Shown: positions 1 through 12,500 of the stretch, piece by piece
Layout of the letters: each line of letters starts with the position of its first letter
Numbering within the stretch: position 1 is the stretch's first letter
Assembly (NCBI GenBank): GCA_935421135.1
Contig: OW285190.1
Span: 930,001-994,000, forward strand
Source: Bugulina stolonifera
Taxonomy: Eukaryota; Bryozoa; Gymnolaemata; Cheilostomatida; Bugulidae
Direction: 5' to 3'
DNA: 64,000 bases
The notes under the pieces: generated by a model
What the model was told of the DNA's origin: nothing
Database searches by the model: none
What the model saw: the letters and a program-made list of their open reading frames with translations, nothing else
Translations under genes and position numbers: made by a program

Positions 1-240
1 TCAGTGCATGCATAGTGGCTACATACCGATTTCAAAAATGACCTGGTAGGATCAGTTCTAACTGGTTACAATCAACTCAAAAATGGTCTCTGAGATCTCT
101 GTGTGGCTCCAAAAGTTGTGCATGTATCTGACTTAATTACATGCAACATAGCTATAGCAGGTGATTGGAAAGACGATACAGGGAGACAGACCTCTAAGAA
201 TTCCGTAACATTGCTACACTAATGCTACCCTAAGCTCTTT
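1..240. other. no recognisable feature
   Basis: Mixed-composition sequence before the first tandem array. I see no coding exon, RNA gene or clear repeat boundary here. Confidence 0.4.
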
Positions 241-880
241 GCCATACTGTGCTACATACTGCCATACTATACTACACTTATATACCACCATACCATGCTA
301 TATACTACCATACTATGCTATATACCACCGCACTGTGCTATAATTATACCACCATTAACTATGCTATATACTACCATACTATGCTATATACCATCATGCT
401 ATGCTATATACCACCATTAACTATGCTATATACCACCATACTATGCTATACTACACCACACTATGCCATAGGGCTATACCGCCTATGCTATGATATTGAT
501 ATTCTATACTACAATACGCTATACTACTAATACGCTATGCTATACTACAATACGCTATGCTATACTACAATACGCTATGCTATACTACAATACGCTATGC
601 TATACTACAATACGCTATGCTATACTACAATACGCTATGCTATACTACAATACGCTATGCTATACTACAATACGCTATGCTATACTACAATACGCTATGC
701 TATACTACAATACGCTATACTACTGATATGCTATGCTATACTACAATATGATAATGCTATACTACAATACGCTATGCTATACTACAATACGCTATGCTAT
801 ACTACAATACGCTATGCTATACTACAATACGCTATACTACTGATACGCTATGCTATAGTACAAGACACTATACTATCATG
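241..880. repeat. AT-rich tandem array (20-bp unit)
   Basis: An irregular array built on TATGCTATACTAC-type words becomes regular at about 520-720 and 755-840. There the 20-bp unit TATACTACAATACGCTATGC repeats almost perfectly. The unit lacks stops in some frames, so several short tyrosine-rich ORFs appear; these are repeat artefacts and not genes. Confidence 0.9.
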
Positions 881-904
881 GGCACTCACGACCCGCTGAT
901 CACA

Positions 905-1519
905 AAAATAGCCAATTTTTGTTCCGCCCACTCTTTCTCTCTTTTCTCCCAGGTAAATATTTTCAAGCCCCAAATCGCTTGAAGGGCAGAGATATCACCC
1001 TCTGAAAATCTTAATTCTACTAAAAGCTTTTTAATGTTTTCAACAGAGAGATGAACAGTACATGCAATATTAGAAAGCGAACATCTCAGACTTAGTATTA
1101 AATAATTACATCTTATTAAACAGAATGAAAATGGCCACCATTTCCGGTAATGGCTGGTGTAGCTTTCACGTGAATTCCCGTTTTCCTCTTTCAATCCTTA
1201 TAATTTGATGCAATCCTTGGCATACAGATTTATCTGCAACCATCGTTGTCACCCAGTGATAATTTGTTGTAGCTTAACTCAGTTCTTAGCACTTACAAAT
1301 CATTATAAATAATCAACATTTAATAATTTCGATTCATTAAACAGAAAATGGTCGCCATTACAGTTAGAAGCGGTGTGCGACAACTCCCAAAATGGAGTAT
1401 GAAATTTTTGGTTCGATTCGGTTTGTTTCCTGGATTTAAAAAACCACATTAAACTCAAGGGTAAAAGGACAACTTCAGCATCATTCAGTTTTTCGAAAAG
1501 TCAGCAAAAAACCAGCACT
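905..1519 (-). mobile_element. hAT-like non-autonomous element, diverged copy
   Basis: The right end reads CCAGCACTA, the reverse complement of the terminus of the elements at 35470 and 54186. Internal segments also match those copies in reverse orientation: GGCCACCATTTCC, TCACCCAGTGATAA, and CATCATTCAGTTTTT near the end. The left boundary is not resolved and no TSD was identified, so this is a degraded third member of the family. Confidence 0.55.
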
Positions 1520-1830
1520 ATGCTGTACTATTACTATGCTACACTATTACTATGCTATAGTATACTATGATATACTATTACTATGCTATAGTATACTATG
1601 ATATACTATTACTATGCTATACTATGGTATACTATTACTATGCTATACTATTACGAAGCTATACTATTACTATGCTATATACTATTACTATGGGATAGTA
1701 TACTATGCTATACTATTACTATGGGATAGTATACTGTGGTATGCTATACTATACTGTACTACAGTGTCTGTTATACATACTATACTACTACTACACTGTG
1801 ATATGCCATACTATACTGTGCTATATCCGT
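1515..1830. repeat. tandem ATGCTATACTATT-type repeats
   Basis: Irregular short-period array of ACTATTACTATGCTAT words with interruptions. It is related in style to the array at 241-880 but has a different unit. No coding signal. Confidence 0.8.
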
Positions 1831-2514
1831 ACTCCACACATACCTTGACTCAGTCTCACGCATAAGCAAGTCTCAGTGGAACAGCTGGAGGACTGTTCAC
1901 ACTCACATCCTACAAACCCATCGTCCATATGAGCAATGATTTCTTTATCTTGAGAGTAGGGAGTAGTTATACTCTGTGTATAGAGGTCAATGTTAGAATA
2001 GCATAATCACACTACATGTGCATGTGTTATAACCATACACCACAAGTGTTTTAATAATTTGTAATAAAAGATTTATGGGGTCTCTAAGTTTCATGCATGT
2101 TCTAAACCATCTGGCAATATAAATGAAACCACTCTTCTCAACAATGTTATATACAGCACATAGTACTATGTACCAATGTACATGTATTTTTAAGATATCA
2201 TAGTTATTGTTATAATACATACAATCCAAGTGGGGCTGTTAGTAGTCATTGATAACTCTATTTATATAAGAGTTATCCTTCCTTTAATCATTACAGGTAT
2301 GGGGAAGGCAACTCCCATTCAGTGATGTGAACACGTCCTGTGAATACACCCATAGAACATATAAATACATTGTACATCTATAGAACATGTGAATACACAT
2401 ATAGAACATGCGAATACACATATAGAACATGTGAATACATTCATAGAATGTGTGAATACACTTAATAGAATACACAATATGTGAAATACCTGTAATAATT
2501 TGTTTTCTATAACA
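1831..2514. repeat. unassigned AT-rich stretch with a small tandem array
   Basis: About 2340-2475 holds five or six imperfect copies of a roughly 21-bp unit, GAATACACATATAGAACATG. The rest of the stretch shows no recognisable exon or element. Confidence 0.5.
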
Positions 2515-2775
2515 GATGCATTGAGAACTTTCGGTCTTTTGAGGCGCACACTACTATTAGCTCCAGAGAAGGTAAAATGCCTGGTATACAAGACTCTATG
2601 CCGATCAAAGCTAGAGTATGTGGTAATGCTATAAAGGTGTGGGATCCTTTTTAGTTAAGTATTTTAATCTTCTACAAGTCATCCAAAATAATACTGTACG
2701 TTTTATAGGCCACGTTAGAGGTCGACATGGGAGTCTCAGACAAAAAGAAAAATAGATCTTGATCTACTGGTAAAT
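2515..2775 (+). pseudogene. LINE reverse-transcriptase C-terminal remnant
   Basis: Plus-strand translation gives LRTFGLLRRTL, then VYKTLCRSKLEYV, then after frame shifts VWDPF and LLQVIQNNTVRFIGHVRGRHGS. This is the usual order at the end of jockey/CR1-like non-LTR reverse transcriptases: GLLRRTL, YKTLVRPxLEYAS, VWDP, xxLExVQRRAxRFI. At least two frame shifts and a stop lie between the segments, so the copy is dead. It is a different LINE type from the minus-strand copies at 12.9-14.1 kb and 20-22 kb. Confidence 0.75.
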
Positions 2776-4435
2776 CACTGTAAAAAATAAATCACTAAAT
2801 ATGAGTGTGCTTCTTTTGAGCTGAATGCTTTCATAGACAATGGTTCTAAACCAAACCGGCAAAATATTAGAGACCAATCAAAGGTTTACGGGTGAGGAGA
2901 TACAGATATGAGAGTTGGCTCTTTTAGTGCATAGCCTACTTATATTCATATTGTACGTTCCAATTTTTAGTATCTGTCCATTGAGTCTTTCATTTTATTT
3001 TTTCTGGATTTTATCGTTCAAGCTTCTTATTTATAACAAATGAAGGCTTTTCCTTCTGCTATTTGGAGCAGTCTAGAGTACTGTGTTCCCATGTACTACG
3101 CAGACATGGCAGTCTTAGTGGAAAGATATCAAATAAATAATAAATGAAATAAATAAACTTTTGAGACACAAACCAGTCTAGCTGAACTTTTACGCCATTA
3201 AAGGGAAAAATAAAAAAAGTACCTACAAAATAATCATCAAAGCAAACCAAGAGCCAGGATCACCTAACGCAGAAAGGTCAAGGACACAGAAACTTTATTC
3301 CCTGCCCTATTCAGTCTATTAAAGAAGACGAAAGTCGTGTCCACAAAATGCATCCTATCGCTTCGAATACCAATAGCATACACCAAACTCAGATTCTCAA
3401 AGACAGGAACTACAATCAACATGTCTAGTACTACCTGTCGTGGGGAGCTCTATAAAATATAAAATCCAGCTGATCTTTGCAAGTGAAGCCTATCGGTTTA
3501 GTGGTTGCCATACCTGTCAAGTCTCTAGGTTTTATAGGAAGACTCCCAACTTTAAAGGGCTCTTTTGAACTTCTCAGCTTCCTCCAGGCTTTACAACAAA
3601 CTGAAATATAGGAAATTTTTAACAATTACAATTCAATACAATATGTTTAATAAAAAAGCATCATATCATTATCATATCATCCCCTATCATTATGCAACTT
3701 TGAAGCTGGATATTGGAAGTAACATTAACACAACTACATTTAATATAATTACCGTCAAAGTTAAAATCGTGTGTAGAAATATTAAATTATTTGTTCTCTA
3801 CCGAAAATTTTGCAAAATTTCAGACCAGCCATAAGCTGGTGTGTTAGTAAAATCTTATTTTCATTTGCAATCTTACCTTTATCGATCTTCTCTTGGCAGT
3901 TTTTCACTTGGGGAATGCCTCAAAAAGTGTGCTGATGAAAACTTCTAAATTTTTATTTCTGTCTACTTGGCATGTATGGAGGAAGGGGTTTGGGTATTGG
4001 TCGAAAAATGAAATATGGTGTTACTGCATTTTCAGCCGAATTTTACATTTTACAAAGCTTCCCACTTATAGTAATCCTTTCCAACAATTAAATTGCTTGA
4101 AATTTAAAAACCTGGGGAGCTTTATAAAGTAGTATTTTCAGCTGGTTTCGCAGTGACGCCGTTTATCACTAATTGATAAAAACGCAAATCCCTCCCATCA
4201 CACCCACCAAATAATCATAAATAATAACCTGGAGGGTTGATTAGAACAATTTTTGAAAGATTCTTCAGGTGAAGATGGCTAAATATGAGTTTACCAGCTT
4301 TTCGTTTGAAATTTCGCAAAAAAGTTTGAGTTAGAGAATAAATAATTTTTCACACATGATTTCAACTTTAATTAAAATTAAATTTAGCTACATTAAGATT
4401 GTTTTGATATCCAACTTCAAAGTTCATAATTGCAG
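2776..4435. other. no recognisable feature, AT-rich
   Basis: AT-rich sequence with only short ORFs lacking family motifs or convincing splice contexts. I see no repeat boundary I can define. Confidence 0.4.
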
Positions 4436-4455
4436 ATTAGGGGCGTATTTTAGCC

Positions 4456-4510
4456 GGCAGTGCCTCTCTGCCGCCCCTAAAAATTTTAGGGGCGGAAGAG
4501 AGGCACTGCC
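4456..4510. repeat. 55-bp near-perfect palindrome
   Basis: GGCAGTGCCTCTC at the left is mirrored by GAGAGGCACTGCC at the right, centred at 4483 in an A/T core. There is a single mismatch in the 27-bp arms. The GC-rich arms stand out from AT-rich surroundings, which fits a transposon terminus or a fold-back element. Confidence 0.75.
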
Positions 4511-6052
4511 GCCTCTGTTGCCAAAATAAAGTGGCCTAAAAACACTACTTTTGAAAATTTGGCACTTTTTCCCTTTATATTTGCTTCATTTCCGGTTTGC
4601 GACCGAAGCGTTATCACACTACTTATAACTCTATGGCGTTATCACTCTACTAATAACTCTATGGTGTTGCTGCGTAACAATAACCAGTAATCCTGGAATA
4701 ATGACTGCATAGCAAGTGGTACACAAAGGGGCCCATGAAACTGTACTCTGCTAAAAGGCTCTATGGCTATGCCAAGGTTAAAAACTTGCGGTCTTGTGAA
4801 CGAATGAACAATAATATTTTTATGGACAGTTATATATACCAAGGAAAAAATAATAAGTGCAAAAGTAAAAGTAGTGAAGAGTTGAATTAGGTGAATCAAT
4901 TTGTAAATCACTGCTATCCATGAGGTTGTCCCTTCCCTGTTACTGACTACGAGCAGATGCCTGAAATTTAATTCCAATATTGTTTTGGCTTCTTTCAAAA
5001 ATATTTGTAATTTACTCTTTTAATATAATTAAAAGTGTTTGCATTCATTTTAGCTATCAATTCCAGCCATTGCCACTCCACTGACAGCTACTACTCTACT
5101 GCTACAGTCACTACTAACAACTAAATATGTATTGTGAAGAAAAGACACTAATTTGAAAATAAAATAATATTAACAATAAGATAATTAAATATTTTAATTT
5201 TATATATAATATAATTGTACTATTAATACTATCTTAGCTTTAGTAGGCTACTACACTTTTCTTGCAAAGATATTTATTTTAAATGCATTTTATTTATATA
5301 ATTAATTTATAATGACAATAGTTGTTGATCAGCTATTGAAAGTTGAAATATTTTAATTTATAAAATACACTTGCGCCTATGGGCTCTTTGTGAAAAGATA
5401 CAATCATGCAGCATTGTAGTTATTATAAAATTCTACTAGCTAGTAATAGTACTGCAACACTTTCACTCCTGTTGCAAGCAGTAGTAACTGTATTAAACAG
5501 AAGTAGTAATGAGTACTTGCTGTAGTGATGCTAGAACTAGCATGCTGCTATGTCTAATTTTTGCATTTCAGAGAGTGAGACTTGAAAATTTTCCGCTGCG
5601 CGTGCATTTGCGGGGGTGCCCACACCCCACCCCCTCTAACCCAACTTTCTGCCTCCCCACTCAATTTTTCTAACCTACGCCCCTGCAGATGATATATTAT
5701 ATATTTGCTTCTGAACTTTTCATTCAAAAAATGCATTTTCCATTGAGTTTTATGTGTTGTTAAAAAGTTCTCATGTCATCTTGTAAAAATTGGAAGAATC
5801 TCATCTGTGAGGTAGAAACGTACTCTTCAACACTTAGAATGTTTCTGTAAAATCTGGAGACTTGACAGGTATACCAACCACTAAGCTGATAGGCTTTGCT
5901 TGCAAACCAGCTGAAAATATTACTTTATAAAGCTCTCCTAAAAACCAGTGGTTATTGTACCACTTTGCTAAAAACCTGCCAACGCCCTTGACATAGTTGA
6001 TTTGTTCGTCTAATGTCCTCAAACAGTGGTAAGCCACTATGAGCCCGCAACG
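4511..6052. other. 5' flank of DCPS, no gene recognised
   Basis: AT-rich flank. A short GC-rich island at about 5590-5690 (CCACCCCCTCTAACCC) looks like a repeat fragment. No TATA box or upstream exon can be assigned with confidence. An upstream non-coding exon is possible because TTTGTTCG...AAACAG precedes the coding exon. Confidence 0.35.
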
Positions 6053-6581
6053 ATGTTCTGCTCTGATAGGAGCACGTACGTGTCGAGGCCGAACAAATTG
6101 GATGCCTCAGCGACTAGAAGTGCTTCGTCTCTTCTATCTCAGCCCAAGTCTGCATCAGAGACAAGCAAAAGAAAAGTTGCAGATATACCACATGACTTTA
6201 TCAGCAAGAAGAAAGTTTCCAATTTGCACCCAAGTTGGTCCACTTTGAAGCCATTTACATTTGTTAAAATACTTTCAGATGATGCCCAATCAAAAACTCT
6301 ACGCATTCTTGCGAAAGCTAACACTTTACGGAGTGAGTCCAATGGTGAGGATCCTTCAGTTCCAATTGAAAGGCAGTTATTGATGAACTGTGAAGGTGAT
6401 GGCGATTCTAGGTCGATGCCAGATGAGGATGCACATGCTATTCTGATTTTAGAAAAGACACCTTTCGGTACAATGCCTTCAGATATGGAGGATTTGCTGT
6501 CGACAAGCACATCGTTAGAACAAATATTTAACAACGATATTTATGGCACTTATGTCAGCCATCCACCACCAAGTTCAAATT
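6053..6581 (+). CDS. DCPS: DCPS exon 1 (N-terminal domain)
   Basis: The start is the ATG at 6053 (context CAACGATGT), the first ATG of the open frame; the frame is open upstream to 6026 without another ATG. It encodes residues 1-176 and the first base of codon 177. It carries SKRK at 39-41, LKPFTFVKILSDD and AILILEKTPF, ending in NDIYGTYVSHPPPSSN. The donor is ATT|GTAAGT at 6582. An alternative start in an unseen upstream exon cannot be excluded. Confidence 0.9.
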
Positions 6582-9500
6582 GTAAGTAGTCCCTAGTGAA
6601 AATGCTGGTTATATGCCTGCTGTTGCTCATTGATGCTATGATGATATTAGAAGATAGTTACATCTATCATAAATTATTAATCATATGAAATTTCTTTGTT
6701 TTATATTGCATAAAACTTTGTGGTAATTGCTATAAAAGGCATATGTTATGATAATTCCCACATTGATATTGTGAATGCAAAACGAATTAGGATGATATGT
6801 TGAAATATTTAATATCCAATGCATCCAACAAAACTGTAAAGGGTAAGATCAAGCGGTAACGGAGTAACAACATTTCCCTTTGAACTGTTCTACAGGGAAA
6901 GCTAATAGTCCAGGACATCTAGTTTTCCATCCATTGGAAAGAGCATATTCGATACACTAGTGCTACATCCCAAACTTTTCTATGAACTAAGTATATTAGC
7001 TGGGTTGAACTCATAAGTGGTTGGTAACGGAGTAACACAAAATTAGCATGTAAATTCAGGGCCGTAGTGCCCTATACGGCCGTGCAGCCTGGCCGTCTCA
7101 ACTTTTAGCATTGCAGTCGAAATCTAATCAATTTATTATCATGGTCAGGTAGGTGTTTTAAGTTTCTTCCACTTTCCTATTTGCGGGGTTTACAACATAT
7201 GTAAAGATATGGTGATAATAAATGTGCTAAACATTTTTATATTAGAAAATTCTAAATACTACTGTACTTAACTGCAGTTATGTAACATTTTAGATATTGA
7301 AAACCTGTCAGGGGAGATAACTCTAAATTTGAAGATTATTTCAGTATACAGTATAAGAGGTACCATATACACAGTCCATGTACTGGGTGTGTTAAAAAAT
7401 ATAAACCTTGAAAATCTAAACAATTATATTAGTTTTCAATTGAACAAACTTTTTGGATTCGGCTATCTGTCTGCCCTACATTGTTGTCAATATATTTACT
7501 TAGGCATTCAATCTTATAGGGAGAAATAAGAAATATCCCTATGGTAGGAAAGAAACACATGCTTTCAGCTGCTTTTTGTAGATTCGTTAGCTCTACTTCA
7601 TTTCATTGCATGTTTTTCATCGTTGTAAAGGAGTAAAGTATTTGTAAATTTCGTTAGAGTTGAATGATTTATGTTCAGTCATAACTGTGAACAGATACAA
7701 TGTATAGGGGCCTACATGTACATGCATATATATGTGTGAGGCTGGGTTATATTTAATGTTATTACACAGGTATATTTCATAAGCCTGAACTGCTTCAAAT
7801 TTGCTCTATTTTTCTGAAAAACACTCTCAGGGCGCCAGCGGCCGGGGCGCTGCCCTGGACCCCCGGCCTAATATTTTGGCCCCACCAACATTTCTTAGGG
7901 CGCTACAGCCCTGTGTAAATTCATGTACTTTCTTTAAAGTGCCATAACTATTGGTTGCTCAATGGAATTTCAGTCAAATAAAACTTGATAATATGGAGAA
8001 ATATGTCAGGCTTTTACATAAAATCATTGGCATATTTGTAGTTCAAACCACTACCTGATCAAAAATGGAAAACTAGCAGCATGTCTGGTAACGGAGTAAC
8101 AGGTAACGGAGTAACGAAAATGCACACACATCTTATGTGCAGTGTACGGCCTGATGAACACTAAATATTTTGTTAGGATGCTTTACAATACACTTTGTGT
8201 CAAAAAAGAGGCCAAATATTAAGAAACAAGGCTATGAAATATAAGAAAGTGTTCAAAAATGTCGTTCTGAATATGCTATGTAAACAGATTGAATTCCTGT
8301 AATGTTTTCAAAAAAAAATGATCTAAGACTGGCATTGGGTGGTAAAATTTGTGGCTTTATGTTCAGGATAAATTGAAGTGTACTGGAGCAGTTTCTTGGG
8401 TCCATCTTCACTGGGTTTTCCCTGCCCGGCCCATAAATCTATCGAATCATGCAGCTCAAATCCTTTTCCAGTTTTGAAATTTCGTCTATGTTGAAATTGT
8501 CCTCATAAGCTACACATACCAAATCTCTAACGCTGTAGGCATGATTTTCTGTGTTTTGTTCTGGTACCGTGGTGCCTGACTCGGAAACTGTACAGTCATT
8601 AAGCAGCTCAATGGTTTGGTAATCCTGAACCTCAGATGTCATGAACACTGCTATCACTCCTCGGCGCACTGCACAAATATGGTGGATATTGTGTGTTCCT
8701 GGACAAGGCTCCGCATCACTGCAGAGGACATCCAGGGTGATTGCTTGTTCATTTATCACGGCTTGTGACACCCAGACCATGGTTATAGCTGGAAGCTTCT
8801 TCCTAGCAACTTGGTAGCAGTCCTCTGGAGTTCTCACCACACACTCTCGATTTCACAGCCATAGTTACTTTTCTCTTGATGGTCCCACCAATACCATCGA
8901 CAGCTCCTGTACCATGGGAAGTGGCAAAGAATTCCCAAGATACACTGTACATCATCATACCTGTCTTTCAATCAGGTTAAAACACAAAACATATACCGCT
9001 GCTTGAAATGCCGAGCTGGTCCATCTGACCATTATTGCAGCGACTTGAACACCCCCGTATGTTTTTTATCAAGGTTTTCCAAGATTTTTTGAATCATTGT
9101 TGCTGCACTGTACTTGGTATGATCAGTGCAATCGAATAGTACGCCGTATGGGTAAGTCCCTACAGCTATCCAGCAATGTATTTGGAAGTAAGATTAGCTG
9201 TTTCTGACCTTATTACTACTGAGCGGTAACGGAGTAACTAACTTCCCCATGGTCTGTACCAGCAACCTGAGCATACCATGAAGCTGAAACTTTCTCAGCA
9301 TGTCATCTAGCAGCTGAGGAGATATTATTACTACATGAAAATTTTTTAAATGCTCCCAGTGGCTGATGCACTGAACTTTTTGAACTATTTTGATAACGGA
9401 GTAACATAACAAAATTCAATAGAGAGGCAGATTCAAGCACACATTTTGAGAAAACACTGTATGTGATCGGGCAAAAAACTAATGGATAGTTAGAGCCATG

Positions 9501-12500
9501 CATGACGAGTTTTTCTGAAGCAACAATTTTTAATCAAAACTCATTTTAGCCTTGTAGAACAGTTGTTGAAAATATGTAGTTTTTGGAGTCTACGGGAAAC
9601 ATAAAACTCAATTTGGTAGGCTAAATTCAACTGGTCACCCTACACACAGTTTTTCACCTAGGCAGACAAATCACACATCATTAGGACCTTGAGAGCGAGC
9701 TCTTTCTAATGGTATTCTTCAAATAAGGTATATTACAGTTTGCAGGTTGCAATCTGACATAGATATAATATAGCAGTGTCTTCTTTTTAATGAAGTCCCA
9801 GTCTGCTCATTCCTAATGGTGCATATTATTTGCTTGGGTTGCACTGGAACTAATTTGGGTTCTTCACAGTGCCTTTTTTTTGTACGATCAGTTGAGGGGC
9901 TCCCTACAAATTTCAGGTTTCCTCCCCTCTCACCTTCTCATATGCTACACAGCACTCCTATTGCATTGGCTTGACATTATAGAACCCATGGTCCAATGTT
10001 TTGCGAATTTCACTTCTTTTTATTATATTTACACGTGTCATCACTTTGTAATTAAACTACAAGCAATGAAATTGGGAGTAGCTCTGCACAGAACAGTTTT
10101 GCAGGTATAAAATAAGATATCTTTCGGATAACTTCCAGATTGCAAATTTGTAGAGCATAATGTCATAGGGAGTTAGGGGGCTTGGCCATTTTTATGTGTT
10201 TTTTGGAAATTTGGAATTAGAAAATTAGGGATTTGTCTTTTGAGCGGTCAGAGACTTGTTTCACATCCATGAAAATACCTGCTCAAAAGACAAATTCCTT
10301 GCATAAAAAGTATCATATATATAAAAGAGGGCCAAACCCTCTAGCACGGAGTTACACCCTACATGTATACATAGCAAGGTGGCCGGAATATGAGGGGTGC
10401 CTTGTGTGCAGTTGGCTCAGAGCATATCTACTGCTCCCCGGCAAAGCTTCCTTTTAATGTTGCTGAGCTGGTGTAGTGATTATATGTTCCGTTGACTGTG
10501 CTAGGCGATTAGGTGCCAGGTTCAATCCCAGTAAAGAACTGGTATTTTCATGGGTGTCAACCAAGTCTCTGATAAATCTGTCTCAAAAGATAGATTTCCT
10601 TGCATACAAAACATCCTATACATTAATGTCATAAGTGATTAGAGTTATTTTGCTAAGAGTTCCCAAACGATAGGAAATTTTTTACCCTTGTTGTGTTGGA
10701 TTTGTCTCTTGTTTAGCATTTTCATCGATTGCTCTGTGCCTCCCTTTTCTCCACCATGTTATAACATAACATAGGGTCTGGGCACAAATATCTCCAGCTT
10801 GGACATAATTGTGAGGGCCGAGGTACAGGTCGGTCCTACATGTATGGTATGACAAGTCGGGCGGAAATGATAAAAACAATTATATATATCCATAAATTGG
10901 CCCTCGACCCTTAAAAGCACATTCATGCAAGGTTAGCTATTGTCCTAAGCTGGCTGCTCACTAAAATACATATGCTATATAGTCTGAAATCATGAGTGAA
11001 CATTGGGGTTTACAAAAGCATTATTGATATACATGTACATGTATCAGGTAACATGTTGTATGTTCCTAATAGAATGTGTCATGCATAATGCCTGGCTGTG
11101 GCTACGGCCACTTTATAAACTGAAAAGTGGCAATTTGTTGAGGGGGCTCCTGGGAGCCCCCTCAACAAACCATGATTTTTTGAGGGGGCTTCTGGGAGCC
11201 CAGAGAGCCCCCTACAAAAAAAAGCACTGGTTCTTCACCTTCCAAAATACTGGGTGAGAACATTGGTGAACTAGAAAACTAGCAGATAGTCTGAGTGATC
11301 TCGCTTAGATAACATTTCTCCATGTTTAACAGGAAATGAGGCCTAGGTTAATTAACAATACAATCATATTGTTTTATACCCATAAAACTCACTAAAACTA
11401 ATACCATTTACATAACAGATGGGTAGCCTAAATCAATTGTATAGTTGATGCAAGTATAAGAAACTGGAATATTTAATACTTGTTTAACAATTAATATCAC
11501 CTTGGGGATAATCAGATGTGCTCCCCAAAATCTTGTTTTCACTTTTAGTAGGCTATCATTGCCCCTAACCCCTAGCTGTGCAAACTCCTCAATTGTCTGT
11601 GTCCCCATTATGAGGTGAATGTGGGAGGGGAGGAATATTTACCTCTGCACCACTTATTAGTCTGACCAGACTGCAAGGGAACTCGCAAGGGCTACTACTA
11701 AAATATTTTGTGTTCATAGACTCCATACAGATGAATAAGGTGTGTTAAACAGTTGCTACTAACTGCTGTAGGTGTAAAAACAGTGGTAATATTTCCTGCT
11801 ACAGCCAAGCATATCGAGAAGTACCAGGCCTGTGAAGGGCATGTTATATATGAGACAGCTGCTGACTACAGGGATATAACCCTACCGTATCTACAGATAT
11901 CTACATTTGATATGCAGGTATATTCTAATATTCCTATTGGAGCTGCATGTACATAGTATGTACGTGTAGTTAGGATGCTTATTTCGTACATATACATTAC
12001 ATGCACTGTGCAGCTCCAAAAGGTTAGTTAGACATTCTAAAGTTATAGGTATGACATAACTATGTATATGGTATAAAGCATACGCTGTTCACAGAAATGC
12101 AGGTAGTGGAGGGGTTGATGTTGACCATATTAGTTGTCCAATATTTGTGGACAGAGCCTACCCAAATAATATCTTACTGATAATCGAGGCAGGGTGGTTG
12201 ATTTTGAATTATAGTTCCATCTGGTGCTATCTATAGATGAGCTACTCCCTGGTAGTGTATAATAATGTCCGTGTGTATTCCCAACAGAACAACAGAACAT
12301 GTACAGTACATCTCTGTTGTCATCTGTCGTTGTTGAGATAATACTACTTGCTGCTTGCAAATTCATTGCAATAAATAATTATATTTAAACTCGTTTTCTG
12401 ACGTCTAGTGTGTACATTGTAATATAATGTACATTTGTAATGTGTAACATATGTACCAGTGCCATGTGTATGGTGTTTTATGTGTGCGTTATGTGTACAT

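Larger units (their letters stand above)
6582..11771 (+). other. DCPS intron 1 (5.2 kb)
   Basis: GTAAGT donor and CTGTAG acceptor. The intron holds a decayed minus-strand transposon ORF, five full copies of the 14-mer GGTAACGGAGTAAC plus one variant, a hAT-like element (7057-7913), a dispersed repeat (about 9888-10080), a tRNA-like SINE (about 10440) and an inverted-repeat element (about 11129). The stretch 11225-11770 shows nothing recognisable. Confidence 0.85.

Noticed and set aside
249..982. Tyrosine-rich ORFs
   Set aside because: They lie in the 20-bp tandem array; the peptide simply repeats the DNA unit.
6139..6534. Minus-strand 131-codon ORF
   Set aside because: Antisense shadow of DCPS exon 1, which has clear homology on the plus strand.
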